From contig DASPIZ010000037.1 in the NCBI GenBank assembly GCA_035628875.1, positions 1-64,000 on the forward strand: a stretch of 64,000 nt of DNA. Reading direction: 5' to 3'. The DNA comes from Ohtaekwangia sp035628875 (GTDB lineage Bacteria > Bacteroidota > Bacteroidia > Cytophagales > Cyclobacteriaceae). The stretch's first letter is position 1, and each line of letters begins with the position of its first letter. The notes under the pieces were generated by a model. That model was not told the DNA's origin and did not search any database. It was given only the letters and a program-made list of their open reading frames with translations. The translations under genes were made by a program, and so were the position numbers. Positions 17,409-26,478 of this stretch are shown here, one piece after another.

Positions 17409-20327
17409 CTACCCGAAAAGGAATTCGATATCATCTCGCGAAAGATTCTTGACAAAACCTGCATCTTCCTGGATCAGGTCATCTGCAAGCATCTTTTTCT
17501 TCTCCTGGAGCTGCAGAATTTTTTCTTCTACAGTGTCTTTACAGATCATTTTATAGGCAAACACTTTACGGGTTTGGCCGATGCGATGCGCACGGTCAAT
17601 GGCTTGTTGTTCTGCGGCGGGATTCCACCATGGATCAACGAGATACACATAATCTGCGACGGTAAGGTTTAGGCCAACACCACCTGCTTTTAAAGAGATG
17701 AGAAAAGCCTTTATACCGGAGTCTTCCTGGAATTTTGTTACTTGTTCTTTTCGTTGCGGAAGCGATGTGCTACCATCGAGGTAACAATAACTAATTCCGT
17801 TGTCTTCAAACTCCTGTTTAATGAGTTGAAGCATTTCTGTGAATTGAGAAAAAATCAGAAATTTATGATCACCGGCATTTTCCTGGAGTTCGCGTGATAA
17901 TTCTTCAATCTTAACTGACGTCTTTGTTGTTTCATCGTTTTTATTGACAAGCAATGGATGATCGCAGATCTGCCGGAGACGCAGCAAGCCTTCCAGTACA
18001 TATACCCCTGACTTACCGATGCCTTCAGAATCTATTTTCTTTAAAAGTGCATCACGATACATGTCACGGTATTGGTTGTAAACCTTTCGTTGTTCTGCTT
18101 CCATCGTGCACCACAATACGGTGATGGTCTTATCCGGAAGATCCTTGGCAACCTGTTCTTTGGTTCGTCTGAGGGTAAACGGATGGATCATCTTTTTCAG
18201 TTGAATCGTTTTCTCCTTGCTTCCCTGTTTGTCGATTGGTGTCGCAAATTCACGATTAAAAAATTCACGGTTGCCAAGTAATCCAGGGTTCAGAAAATTA
18301 AATTGTGCGAACAAATCAGATGTGTTATTCTGAACTGGTGTTCCACTCAGGATCATGCGATTGACTGAACGCAATTGCTGTAACGCCTTCGTTACACGCG
18401 CGTCGGGATTTTTGATTGCCTGGCTTTCATCAAGGATAACATATTGCCAGAGAAAAACACGTAATTCATCCAGGTCGTTGCGTACTACCCCATACGTTGT
18501 GAGTATCAAATCGTATTCTTCAAAATGTGTTTCATTGAATTCGCGTTGAAGGCCGTAGTAAGTATAGTATTTTAGCGAAGGACAAAATTTCTTCAATTCA
18601 TTTTCCCAGTTAAAGATCAATGACGTAGGGCATACGACCAACTGGGTGCTTCCCGGATATTTTTCTTTCACATATTGGAGGAAAGAAATTGTCTGTAATG
18701 TTTTTCCCAGACCCATGTCATCGGCAAGGCAACCTCCCCATCCGAGGTCATCAAGCGCCTGAAGCCAGTTGAATCCCGATTGCTGGTAAGGACGAAGGGA
18801 TGCTTTAATTTCGTTAGATAGCGGTGTTCTTGAAATGGTATCGAATTCGAGTAGTTTTCTTTTGCGGGTCTCAATCTCCGCCAATGCTTCGCCATCAAGA
18901 TTCTCGACAATATCTTCCAGTAGAGTGTAATGAAGTTTGTTTACTTTCAATACGCCATTGTCTTCTTTTGCCGTGCGGAGAAGCAGGCTGTACTGGCTGA
19001 TCCATTCTTCGGGAATGAGTCCAAGCATTCCATCTTCAAGCATGATCGTATCCTGTCGGTTCAGAATCGCCTGACGGATTTCTTTCAGGCTAACCACATG
19101 TTCACCCCATTGTATTTTTACCTTAAGATCAAACCAATCGATGTTGGAAGTGGCTGATATAATAAACTGGGGAACATCTGTTGAGTATCGGAATTTTTTA
19201 AGCTGCGGAAGTCCGTGAAGAGAATAGCCTTCGGCCTGTACCTTTCGCATCATCGTAATGAACCATCCCTTTTTCATCACATCCGAAAAGGGAAGATAAT
19301 AATACAAATTATTGCGTTGGTTTACGAACGAAGGATGTAATGTGCGAAGATACTCATACAACTTTATTTCAGTTTCCTTTTGCCGTTGAATGATTTTTAC
19401 CTCATCTCCGGATTCGATCACGTCGTGCGTTTCGTTGCCATAATCAACAACGGCTTCATCGTATTCAAATTCGGGCCGGATCATTAAGTTACTTTCATTC
19501 AGTTCCGTGAGCATAACGCGTGGCTGAACTTCAGGAGTGATTAATCTGATCTTTAGTTTTTCGCTTATGTTGACATTGTATTTATCCAGCCATGGCAAAA
19601 GGTATTTCCGAACGATCTCTTTTTTTACCGACAACGGAAAGGTGAGGGGACCATTCTTAAATAGATCCAGAATTGAAATAGCTTCTGCGCTTGGCGGGAG
19701 GTACAATGTTCCTCCTTTTTCCAAAAGAAAGCCGCCGTACAAATTGATCTTTGATTCTTCACCATCAAGTGTAAGAATCAATTTAATAATGATCATGTCA
19801 CCTTTGCGGTTAACGTCGAAACGGATATCAGCAGGTTTTTTGCCTAACGTTAAGGTTTGTTGTTGGGTATTACTGAAACGCCCGGCACGGAGAATAAACA
19901 GCTGAGGCCAATCACTTAACACCGGCCATAGTTTTTCCAGCAGGTCACGGTAATGCCTTCTCAGGTTGATCAGCTCTTTCGAAGATTTGTGTGCCCATGT
20001 ACCGGTGGTTGTATTCCGGATAAAGCGGTTGCCAGTGCGAATCATCCAATTGAGGATGTTGTTATCCGAAAACTGGATCAGGTCTTTGTAAAAGGAATCC
20101 TCAAGCGGTTGAAGGTAAGCAAGTCCTTTTTCTGCTTGAATGGAAATTCTTTTGTACTCTTTCGCGGTTCCGTTGGTGAGGATCAGGATGGGCTCAAGGT
20201 CAAACCGGGTAGATTTACCGGAAATAAAGTTGAACAGGAATCCAATTTTATAATTGATTAATGTGCCCTTGGGTAATGTCGGACGAACAGCAACCATGGG
20301 AGCGACCTTCTCTTCTTCAAACAGCAT
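17409..20327 (-). CDS. SNF2-family DEAD/DEAH-like ATPase
   Basis: A 972-residue bacterial SNF2 protein. The N-terminal ~480 residues are the less conserved region usual for bacterial members. The motor follows: Walker A in LADDMGLGKTLQT, Walker B/motif II in VILDESQAIKNP, motif III in LSGTPVQNNT, and the C-terminal RecA lobe with LIFSQFTEML, SLKAGGVGLNLT and DRAHRIGQTRKV. Such proteins are ATP-driven DNA translocases thought to act on protein-DNA complexes or RNA polymerase, often with roles in stress or repair. No SWIM zinc finger was seen. It stands alone on the minus strand, followed directly by repeat DNA; no toxin, methylase or defence partner is adjacent. Confidence 0.93.
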   Translation of the reverse strand: MLFEEEKVAPMVAVRPTLPKGTLINYKIGFLFNFISGKSTRFDLEPILILTNGTAKEYKRISIQAEKGLAYLQPLEDSFYKDLIQFSDNNILNWMIRTGNRFIRNTTTGTWAHKSSKELINLRRHYRDLLEKLWPVLSDWPQLFILRAGRFSNTQQQTLTLGKKPADIRFDVNRKGDMIIIKLILTLDGEESKINLYGGFLLEKGGTLYLPPSAEAISILDLFKNGPLTFPLSVKKEIVRKYLLPWLDKYNVNISEKLKIRLITPEVQPRVMLTELNESNLMIRPEFEYDEAVVDYGNETHDVIESGDEVKIIQRQKETEIKLYEYLRTLHPSFVNQRNNLYYYLPFSDVMKKGWFITMMRKVQAEGYSLHGLPQLKKFRYSTDVPQFIISATSNIDWFDLKVKIQWGEHVVSLKEIRQAILNRQDTIMLEDGMLGLIPEEWISQYSLLLRTAKEDNGVLKVNKLHYTLLEDIVENLDGEALAEIETRKRKLLEFDTISRTPLSNEIKASLRPYQQSGFNWLQALDDLGWGGCLADDMGLGKTLQTISFLQYVKEKYPGSTQLVVCPTSLIFNWENELKKFCPSLKYYTYYGLQREFNETHFEEYDLILTTYGVVRNDLDELRVFLWQYVILDESQAIKNPDARVTKALQQLRSVNRMILSGTPVQNNTSDLFAQFNFLNPGLLGNREFFNREFATPIDKQGSKEKTIQLKKMIHPFTLRRTKEQVAKDLPDKTITVLWCTMEAEQRKVYNQYRDMYRDALLKKIDSEGIGKSGVYVLEGLLRLRQICDHPLLVNKNDETTKTSVKIEELSRELQENAGDHKFLIFSQFTEMLQLIKQEFEDNGISYCYLDGSTSLPQRKEQVTKFQEDSGIKAFLISLKAGGVGLNLTVADYVYLVDPWWNPAAEQQAIDRAHRIGQTRKVFAYKMICKDTVEEKILQLQEKKKMLADDLIQEDAGFVKNLSRDDIEFLFG

Positions 20328-20517
20328 GCTTCAAACAGATGAGTGTATAACTTGGCGCAATATACAATTGAACAGCTAAACGATTTGTGAGTGCGTCAGA
20401 ATCGTTTTCAATCGCTGTTCTTTGTGTTAAAATTCAGTTTCTTCAGCAGAAGATATTTTATTGGTAGCCAGTGCGTTGTAAGGGCAATAACAACTGCAAC
20501 TTTAAGAACAGTAGGAA

Positions 20518-22224
20518 CTATTTTTTATCGCTTTCGCGGATGGCTTTAAACTCTGAACCAGCTTTCCATGTGGGCCATTTTTTTTGAAAGGCCAGCGTTT
20601 TCCCAACCTGGAAGAGTAAACGGAGATCATCAACACCACCTTCAAAATTCATTCTCGTGGTATCATATTCATCAGATGGTTGATGATAATATTTTTGAGT
20701 GTAGGTCTCTTTCAGTTGATTGCCATAATTAGCATCCTTACCAATAAAGTCAGAACCTGTGGATAGATACAAGGCAGGAACGCCAACCTTCGCGAAATTG
20801 AAATGATCCGAACGGAAATAGTATCCGCGTTCTGGTGTAGTTTCACCCTTAACGACCCGACTCAAAAGCGCGGCTTCAGTCTCCAAATATTCTTCCAATT
20901 CCGACTGACCTCTTCCAACGACAACAATGTCTTTCATTGGACCATAGGGATTAATGCCATCCATATTGATGTTGGCGACCGTTTTCTCCAGGGGATATAT
21001 CGGATTGGCCGCGTAATATGCTGAACCCCACAGACCTTGTTCTTCTGCTGTAACAGCCAGAAATACGACGGAGCGGTGTGGCGGATTTTTAAGATTTTTA
21101 AAAGCTTTGGCGACTACAAGTAATCCAGCGGTTCCTGAAGCATTGTCAAAAGCTCCGTTATAGATACTGTCACCTTCGGCGTCGGGTTTTCCGATTCCAA
21201 GATGATCCCAGTGGGCGGAATAGATGATGTATTCATCAGGCCTTTCACTTCCTTTTATCATGGCGACTACATTGTGCGATGTATCGTATCGCGTATCCAC
21301 TTTCATGGATGTGGTTACCTGCATGTCGAGACTGTAACCTGTGAAGTCTCGTTGGCGTGCTTTTGTTTGCTGATCATTAAAATCCAATCCATTAAGCCTA
21401 AAAAGTTTTTCAACAGCAGGTTTGGTGATCCACCCCACGCCTTCGCAAAAAGGTATGTTCTTACCGCGGTTATCCAGGTATAGGTGCGCACTGTTCCAGC
21501 TATTTTGCAAGACTGCAAATGGATATCCTGCCGGAACGGTATTGTGAATGACAAAACATCCTTTAGCACCCTGTCGTGCTGCTTCCTCGTACTTGTACGT
21601 CCACCGGCCATAATAAGTCATGGTATTGCCCTTGAAGTGTGTTGAATCATCACTACCGAATCCGGGATCGTTCACAAGTACAAGAACGATTTTATTTTTT
21701 ACGTCAAGGTTCGCATAGTCATTCCAATTGTATTCGGGAGCCACGATACCAAATCCGGCGAAAACCACATCTTCATGAGTCCACGTCATCACAGAATCTG
21801 TGCGTTCGGTATTAATAATGTAATCGTGAAAGCCACGAAGGGAGATTTGTCCCTTGGTACTTGTGAAGGTCATGGTGGTATCTGCCGTGGGTGTGATTTC
21901 CACCATGGGTACTTGCTGTAAAAACGAATCGCCATTACCTGGTGCAAGTCCCAGTATCCTGAATTGTTCCTGCAGGTATGTTATTGTTTTTTGCTCACCT
22001 TTCGTAAAAGGTTTCCTGCCTTCAAATTCATCAGAAGCCAGCATGCTTACATGTTGTTCGAGGTCGTCCTGGGTTATAGTACTTAAACCATCATCGTGCT
22101 CAATTTTCGCCGGATTGCAACTCAAAAGAAATGACATACTCAGGAAAAAAGGGATGTGACCCGGCAACGTGGTAAATGCAAAAGCCTTAATTAGCAGACT
22201 ATTCATATTCATGTAAGAATTCAA
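20518..22224 (-). CDS. M28-family metallopeptidase, lipoprotein
   Basis: A 568-residue secreted peptidase. The N terminus ends in a lipobox (FLLSCNPA), indicating lipid anchoring. Residues about 140-270 look like a PA domain insertion. The two-zinc site is intact: His/Asp in YSAHWDHLG, Asp in NGAFDNASGTAG, Glu-Glu in AVTAEEQGLWGS, Asp in INMDGINPYG and His in RSDHFNFAKVG. M28 enzymes are amino- or carboxypeptidases that digest peptides outside the cytoplasm. Several Met codons occur near the N terminus; 22224 gives the only export signal long enough. It is divergent from the GMC oxidoreductase operon, with a 159-base gap between. Confidence 0.92.
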   Translation of the reverse strand: MNSYMNMNSLLIKAFAFTTLPGHIPFFLSMSFLLSCNPAKIEHDDGLSTITQDDLEQHVSMLASDEFEGRKPFTKGEQKTITYLQEQFRILGLAPGNGDSFLQQVPMVEITPTADTTMTFTSTKGQISLRGFHDYIINTERTDSVMTWTHEDVVFAGFGIVAPEYNWNDYANLDVKNKIVLVLVNDPGFGSDDSTHFKGNTMTYYGRWTYKYEEAARQGAKGCFVIHNTVPAGYPFAVLQNSWNSAHLYLDNRGKNIPFCEGVGWITKPAVEKLFRLNGLDFNDQQTKARQRDFTGYSLDMQVTTSMKVDTRYDTSHNVVAMIKGSERPDEYIIYSAHWDHLGIGKPDAEGDSIYNGAFDNASGTAGLLVVAKAFKNLKNPPHRSVVFLAVTAEEQGLWGSAYYAANPIYPLEKTVANINMDGINPYGPMKDIVVVGRGQSELEEYLETEAALLSRVVKGETTPERGYYFRSDHFNFAKVGVPALYLSTGSDFIGKDANYGNQLKETYTQKYYHQPSDEYDTTRMNFEGGVDDLRLLFQVGKTLAFQKKWPTWKAGSEFKAIRESDKK

Positions 22225-22338
22225 AAATAATCATTATCCAAAGAATACCAATGTTGGCTTCCTTGTGCCATTGGTGGAATTTTCTTCAAAAAGGTATGGT
22301 TAGTTAGTAAAATATGGGATGATCTCACTTTCGCTTGC

Positions 22339-22346
22339 TATTTTTG
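22339..22346 (+). promoter_or_regulatory. Bacteroidota -7 box for the GMC operon
   Basis: TATTTTTG fits the Bacteroidota -7 consensus TAnnTTTG exactly and lies 37 bases upstream of the ATG at 22384. No matching -33 TTTG was found at the usual distance, so the call rests on the -7 box alone. Confidence 0.4.
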
Positions 22347-22383
22347 TTTCCTTGAAGTAAATGAACGAACCTAAATCAACCAG

Positions 22384-22932
22384 ATGAACAGACGATTAGC
22401 ACTAAAACAATTGGGATTGGTGTCGGCGGCCGCAGTGCTTTTACCTACGTGCATCGGTGACCCCAAAAAGGTAACGATCGCATTGAACAATCTTCAAATT
22501 ACGTCAGATGAGGAAATACTTCTGGGTGATATCGCCGACGTAATGATTCCCGCTACAAAAACGCCAGGAGCACGTGCTGTCGGAGCACATTTATTCACAC
22601 TGGTGATGGTCGATGATTGCCTTCCAAAAGAGCAACAGGAGAAATATTTAAAGGGAATGCGATCCTTCGAAAAATCGTTAAAGAATTTAACAGGAAAATC
22701 ATTTTCGGATTCGTCTGCGGAACAGCGATTGTTGCAGTTCACATTGTTCGAACAGAAATTGGAAAGTTTACCTGTGGAGATCAAAACGTTCTACTCAACA
22801 ACTAAACACTATATCACGCAGGGTTATCTCGCATCTCAATATTTCATGACTGAGGTAAAACCTTACCAATTAATCCCCGGTCCTGATTTTAGGGGCTGTG
22901 TACCTGTAGCAAACAATAAGACGGTAATCTGA
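22384..22932 (+). CDS. Gluconate 2-dehydrogenase subunit 3-like protein
   Basis: A 182-residue protein beginning MNRRLALKQLGLVSAAAVLL, a Tat-like signal with the paired Arg, followed by PTC which could serve as a lipid attachment site. The mature part (ILLGDIADVMIPATKTPGA) matches the gluconate 2-dehydrogenase subunit 3 family, the small helical partner of FAD-dependent GMC dehydrogenases. It probably escorts the folded flavoprotein, which has no signal of its own, across the membrane through Tat. Its TGA overlaps the ATG of the oxidoreductase gene by one base, so the two products are made together. Confidence 0.88.
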   Translation: MNRRLALKQLGLVSAAAVLLPTCIGDPKKVTIALNNLQITSDEEILLGDIADVMIPATKTPGARAVGAHLFTLVMVDDCLPKEQQEKYLKGMRSFEKSLKNLTGKSFSDSSAEQRLLQFTLFEQKLESLPVEIKTFYSTTKHYITQGYLASQYFMTEVKPYQLIPGPDFRGCVPVANNKTVI

Positions 22933-24638
22933 TGGCAAATTTAAATATCGATAATAAGAAAGAACGCACCTTCGATGCTATTGTCATTGGTTCGGGAATA
23001 AGTGGTGGTTGGTCAGCGAAAGAGTTAACAGAGCGCGGATTAAAAACGCTGGTACTTGAACGCGGTCGCGATGTGAAACACAATGTCGACTACCCGACCA
23101 CCAACATGATGCCGTGGGAATTTAAGCATCGCGGACAAATCCCACAGGAAATAGTCGAGGCGAACCCTGTAATAAGTCGTTGTTATGCATTCCGAGAAGA
23201 TGCCATGCATTTTTTTGTAAAAGACAACGATCACCCCTATACGCAGGAAAAACCTTTTGATTGGATACGCGGGTACCAGGTGGGCGGTAAATCACTTTTA
23301 TGGGCAAGGCAGGTACAGCGCTGGAGTGATTTCGATTTTGAAGGACCGGCACGCGATGGTTTTGCTGTCGACTGGCCCATCCGTTATAAAGACCTGGCAC
23401 CGTGGTACAGCCATGTTGAAAAATTTGCCGGTATATCCGGAAACAAAGACGGCATTCCGGAACTTCCGGATGGGGAGTTTCTCCCGGCTTATGAATTAAC
23501 CTGTGTTGAAAAACACTTTCAGGAGCAGGTATCCAAACATTTTAAAAACCGACATGTAATTTCAGCACGTTGTGCTCATATTTCCCAGCCCCAGCCCATA
23601 CATTTGGAACAAGGGAGGGCGCAATGTCAGAGCCGTACATTGTGTCAGCGTGGATGTCCTTTCGGTGGATATTTCAGCAGCAATTCTTCAACCTTACCAT
23701 GGGCAGCGAAAACAGGTAACCTTACGTTGCGACCAAATTCGGTGGTGCATTCAATTTTGTATGATGAGGTGAAAGGAAAAGCATCGGGTGTTCTGGTGAT
23801 CGACGCGACTACAAAAGAAGCTGTTGAATACTATGCACCGGTTATTTTTGTTAATGCCAGTGCATTTCATACCAATACGATTCTGTTGAACTCCAGGTCG
23901 AATCGTTTTCCGAATGGGTTGGGAAACGATAATGGATTGTTAGGGAAATACGTTGCATTCCATAATTACAGGGCACGCGTGTCTGCCGAATACGATGGGT
24001 TTAAAGATTTAACCACAGAAGGTAAGCGCCCTACCTCCGCTTACATACCACGCTTTCGCAATGTGTATAAGCAGGAAACAGATTTCCTTCGTGGATACGC
24101 TGCTGGTTTTGGCGGAGGTCGTTACGATGAGCAGGATCATGGAGGTATCGGCCATGCGCTTAAGGATAAACTGGCACAATCCAAACTTGGGCCATGGCGC
24201 GTGGGATCGCACATGATGGGAGAGACGCTGCCAAAAGAAAAGAGCACCCTTACGTTAGATGAGACACAGAAAGATGCCTGGGGTGTTCCACTTTTAAAGA
24301 TCGATATCGCATATGATGATAACGATGAGAAAATGATCTCCGACTATTTTGAACAGCTCACAGAGATGTTCACCAAAGCAGGATTCTCAAATATTAAAAC
24401 CGCAGACTCAAAACAAGCTCCCGGACTTGATATCCATGAAATGGGTGGTGTTCGTATGGGCCATGATCCGAAAACTTCATTATTGAATAAATGGAATCAG
24501 CTACATGCATGTAAAAATGTATTTGTAACCGATGGTGCATGCATGACTTCGACGTCAACACAAAATCCTTCGTTAACATATATGGCGTTAAGTGCACGCG
24601 CGGTGGATTATGCAGCCAGTGAGAAAATGTTTAAGTAG
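22932..24638 (+). CDS. GMC-family FAD-dependent oxidoreductase
   Basis: A 568-residue flavoprotein. The FAD-binding motif is at the N terminus (AIVIGSGISGGWSAKEL, then TLVLERG), and the C-terminal GMC region includes DIHEMGGVRMG and FVTDGACMTSTSTQNPSLTY. The middle holds a Cys-containing segment (CQSRTLCQRGCPFGGYFSSN). Partners of this type oxidise sugar or alcohol groups in the periplasm and pass electrons to the respiratory chain. It lacks an export signal, so it is likely carried by the Tat-type subunit 3 encoded just upstream. The substrate is unknown; no cytochrome subunit is adjacent. Confidence 0.92.
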   Translation: MANLNIDNKKERTFDAIVIGSGISGGWSAKELTERGLKTLVLERGRDVKHNVDYPTTNMMPWEFKHRGQIPQEIVEANPVISRCYAFREDAMHFFVKDNDHPYTQEKPFDWIRGYQVGGKSLLWARQVQRWSDFDFEGPARDGFAVDWPIRYKDLAPWYSHVEKFAGISGNKDGIPELPDGEFLPAYELTCVEKHFQEQVSKHFKNRHVISARCAHISQPQPIHLEQGRAQCQSRTLCQRGCPFGGYFSSNSSTLPWAAKTGNLTLRPNSVVHSILYDEVKGKASGVLVIDATTKEAVEYYAPVIFVNASAFHTNTILLNSRSNRFPNGLGNDNGLLGKYVAFHNYRARVSAEYDGFKDLTTEGKRPTSAYIPRFRNVYKQETDFLRGYAAGFGGGRYDEQDHGGIGHALKDKLAQSKLGPWRVGSHMMGETLPKEKSTLTLDETQKDAWGVPLLKIDIAYDDNDEKMISDYFEQLTEMFTKAGFSNIKTADSKQAPGLDIHEMGGVRMGHDPKTSLLNKWNQLHACKNVFVTDGACMTSTSTQNPSLTYMALSARAVDYAASEKMFK

Positions 24639-24668
24639 TTTCGTCGACCTTATTGGATTTTTTAGAAC

Positions 24669-24867
24669 AGCTTCAGGCTACAGGTTGCAAGCTGCTAGTT
24701 GTGTTGGGAAAGCTAAATGGCTTTTCGAAAAGCTGTGAGTTACGAGCTTCGAGCTGCGAGTTTGTTTGATTTGTAACGTATTGGTTTTTCGAAACAGAGA
24801 ATGATAAATTAACCAGTCATCAAACTTAAAACTTAAAACGTCCAACATCAAACCGCTTTCGAAAGCG
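24669..24867. repeat. Composite heptanucleotide-repeat element, third copy
   Basis: Blocks in the same order as at 17.1-17.4 kb: AGCTTCA/GGCTACA/GGTTGCA units at 24669-24698; palindrome CTTTTCGAAAAG at 24721-24732; GAGTTAC/GAGCTTC/GAGCTGC units at 24736-24767; an AAACTTA/AAACTTA-type block at 24821-24853; and palindrome CGCTTTCGAAAGCG at 24854-24867. It lies between the convergent GMC and DUF4397 genes, next to a terminator. No gene is present in 24639-24930. Confidence 0.75.
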
Positions 24868-24890
24868 CTTCGTTTTGATAAACAAAAAAA

Positions 24891-24910
24891 GAGGAGCAAA
24901 GTTGCTCCTC
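24891..24910. terminator. Rho-independent terminator for the DUF4397 gene
   Basis: Arms GAGGAGCA (24891-24898) and TGCTCCTC (24903-24910) with a 4-base loop, preceded by seven A and followed by TTTTGTTT. On the minus strand it lies 20 bases after the DUF4397 stop and has a T7 tail; on the plus strand it could also stop readthrough from the GMC operon. Confidence 0.85.
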
Positions 24911-24930
24911 TTTTGTTTAAATGGGTGTGC

Positions 24931-25647
24931 TTAGTTTACGAGTACTTCGGCGCTAAGGGCTTTATCCGGTGATTCTGAATTTTGATATCCTCTTAAAACA
25001 ATCGTGTAGTAATATCCTGCGTTTAGCTTAATGTCCGGTACATTTAAAGTATTGTCACCGTTAGTACCAATTTCAAAATCATATTCCTTTGCGTCAACTT
25101 CAATGAATTCTGAAGCTTCCTTAAAGGAATGGTCTTCAAACAACGCGTTTGTCTCGCCTGTTACCTGCACTTCACTGTTTTCACTGTCTGGTGACAGGTT
25201 AACAAAGCGAAGTCGTGCCTTTCCTTCAGCCGGGGCGTTGGCGCTGTCCTTCAGAAATAAAATTTCTGCCTGCTGGTAGTCATCCACTACAAAGATGGAA
25301 TATGTTTTGTTTTCGTCCAGCGTAACCGTTGTATCGATCACTACGTTGCTTGCACCAAACGGCCCAATCTTTAAATTGCGTTCGCCGGTGTAAAACCGGA
25401 GGTAACCCGTGTGGTCTTTATAGTCGAACGAGCTTGAATTGATCACGCGCCCGTCAACTGTAATATTCAGACCTGGCGCATCAGGCGACGCCTGGTACAG
25501 CGATACGTAAGCAACCGGAATAGCGTGGATATCGCCATCATCATCGTCAAGACATCCTGACATAAATGTAAGCGATAAAATAGCCAATACACTAACCATT
25601 CCCGTATGGAATAATCTACTATAATTCTTCTTTCTACTACTGTTCAT
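24931..25647 (-). CDS. DUF4397 lipoprotein
   Basis: A 238-residue lipoprotein: hydrophobic signal then the lipobox FMSGCLDDDDGD. The acidic run just after the Cys resembles the lipoprotein export signal used by Bacteroidota to place lipoproteins on the cell surface. The mature part has two copies of the DUF4397 beta-sandwich pattern, seen as YVSLYQASPDAPGLNITVDG near the start and LRFVNLSPDSENSEVQVTG after residue 140. DUF4397 proteins have no known reaction; a surface or adhesion role is a guess. The gene is monocistronic and has a strong terminator. Confidence 0.85.
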   Translation of the reverse strand: MNSSRKKNYSRLFHTGMVSVLAILSLTFMSGCLDDDDGDIHAIPVAYVSLYQASPDAPGLNITVDGRVINSSSFDYKDHTGYLRFYTGERNLKIGPFGASNVVIDTTVTLDENKTYSIFVVDDYQQAEILFLKDSANAPAEGKARLRFVNLSPDSENSEVQVTGETNALFEDHSFKEASEFIEVDAKEYDFEIGTNGDNTLNVPDIKLNAGYYYTIVLRGYQNSESPDKALSAEVLVN

Positions 25648-25857
25648 CTTTTTCTCCTTTCTTGTTATACAAAATGTTAACGGAATTTTTGTTTATATAT
25701 TTTAGACAAACACTGTTTGAAAAAAGTTGTACAGGGGCAAAAAAAAATATTACACGGCGAATCCTTAAAAGCAAAATTAGACACAATCTTTAGATGGATG
25801 GAACTTTTTTAGTCATGAAGGTGTCACCGTGTCGAAAGGGGTGAAGAAGCAATTGCG

Positions 25858-26475
25858 TTATAGATGGAGGTGGAGCATGTTGCTTTGGATTACGTGCCCT
25901 CCACTGGCGAGCAATTCCGCTTTTACTTTGTCAAATCCGACGGGATCTATCGCGCGTGTCGCATCTTCGACGATGTATGTCTCGAAATTTTCTTTGCGGG
26001 CATCTTTTGCAGTATAGAAAACACAATAATCGGCTGCGAGTCCACATACGAATAATTTGTTCACGCCGCGTTCACGGAGGTATCCTGCCAATCCTGTTGA
26101 TTTTTTATATCCATTATCATAGAAGCCACTGTAACTGTCAATCTCTGGATCCATTCCTTTTCTGAATATCGTCTCCACTTTATTCATATGGAGATGGTGA
26201 TGGAATGAAGCGCCGCGCGAACCCTGAATACAATGATCCGGCCATAGCACCTGATCCAATCCGTGAAGATCAATTTGTTCAAATGGTTTTTTTTCCGCGT
26301 GACTTGAAGCAAAACTTTTATGACCCGCTGGATGCCAATCCTGTGTAGCCACAACGAGTGGAAAGGATTCCTGAAGTGTATTAACGAGTGGAATGATGGC
26401 ATCTCCGGATGCCACAGGAAGGCTACCACCTGGAATGAAATCGTACTGGATGTCAACAAGGATCAGGGCGTGCAT
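25858..26475 (-). CDS. pncA: Nicotinamidase
   Basis: A 205-residue cysteine hydrolase of the isochorismatase fold. The catalytic triad is Asp8 (ILVDIQYDF), Lys106 (IFRKGMD) and Cys151 (GLAADYCV), and the metal ligands Asp46, His48 (TQDWHPAGH) and His81 (WPDHC) are present. It deamidates nicotinamide to nicotinate for NAD salvage. It is three bases downstream of the gene for the next enzyme of the pathway, nicotinate phosphoribosyltransferase, so the operon covers nicotinamide to nicotinate mononucleotide. Confidence 0.95.
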   Translation of the reverse strand: MHALILVDIQYDFIPGGSLPVASGDAIIPLVNTLQESFPLVVATQDWHPAGHKSFASSHAEKKPFEQIDLHGLDQVLWPDHCIQGSRGASFHHHLHMNKVETIFRKGMDPEIDSYSGFYDNGYKKSTGLAGYLRERGVNKLFVCGLAADYCVFYTAKDARKENFETYIVEDATRAIDPVGFDKVKAELLASGGHVIQSNMLHLHL

Positions 26476-26478
26476 ACG

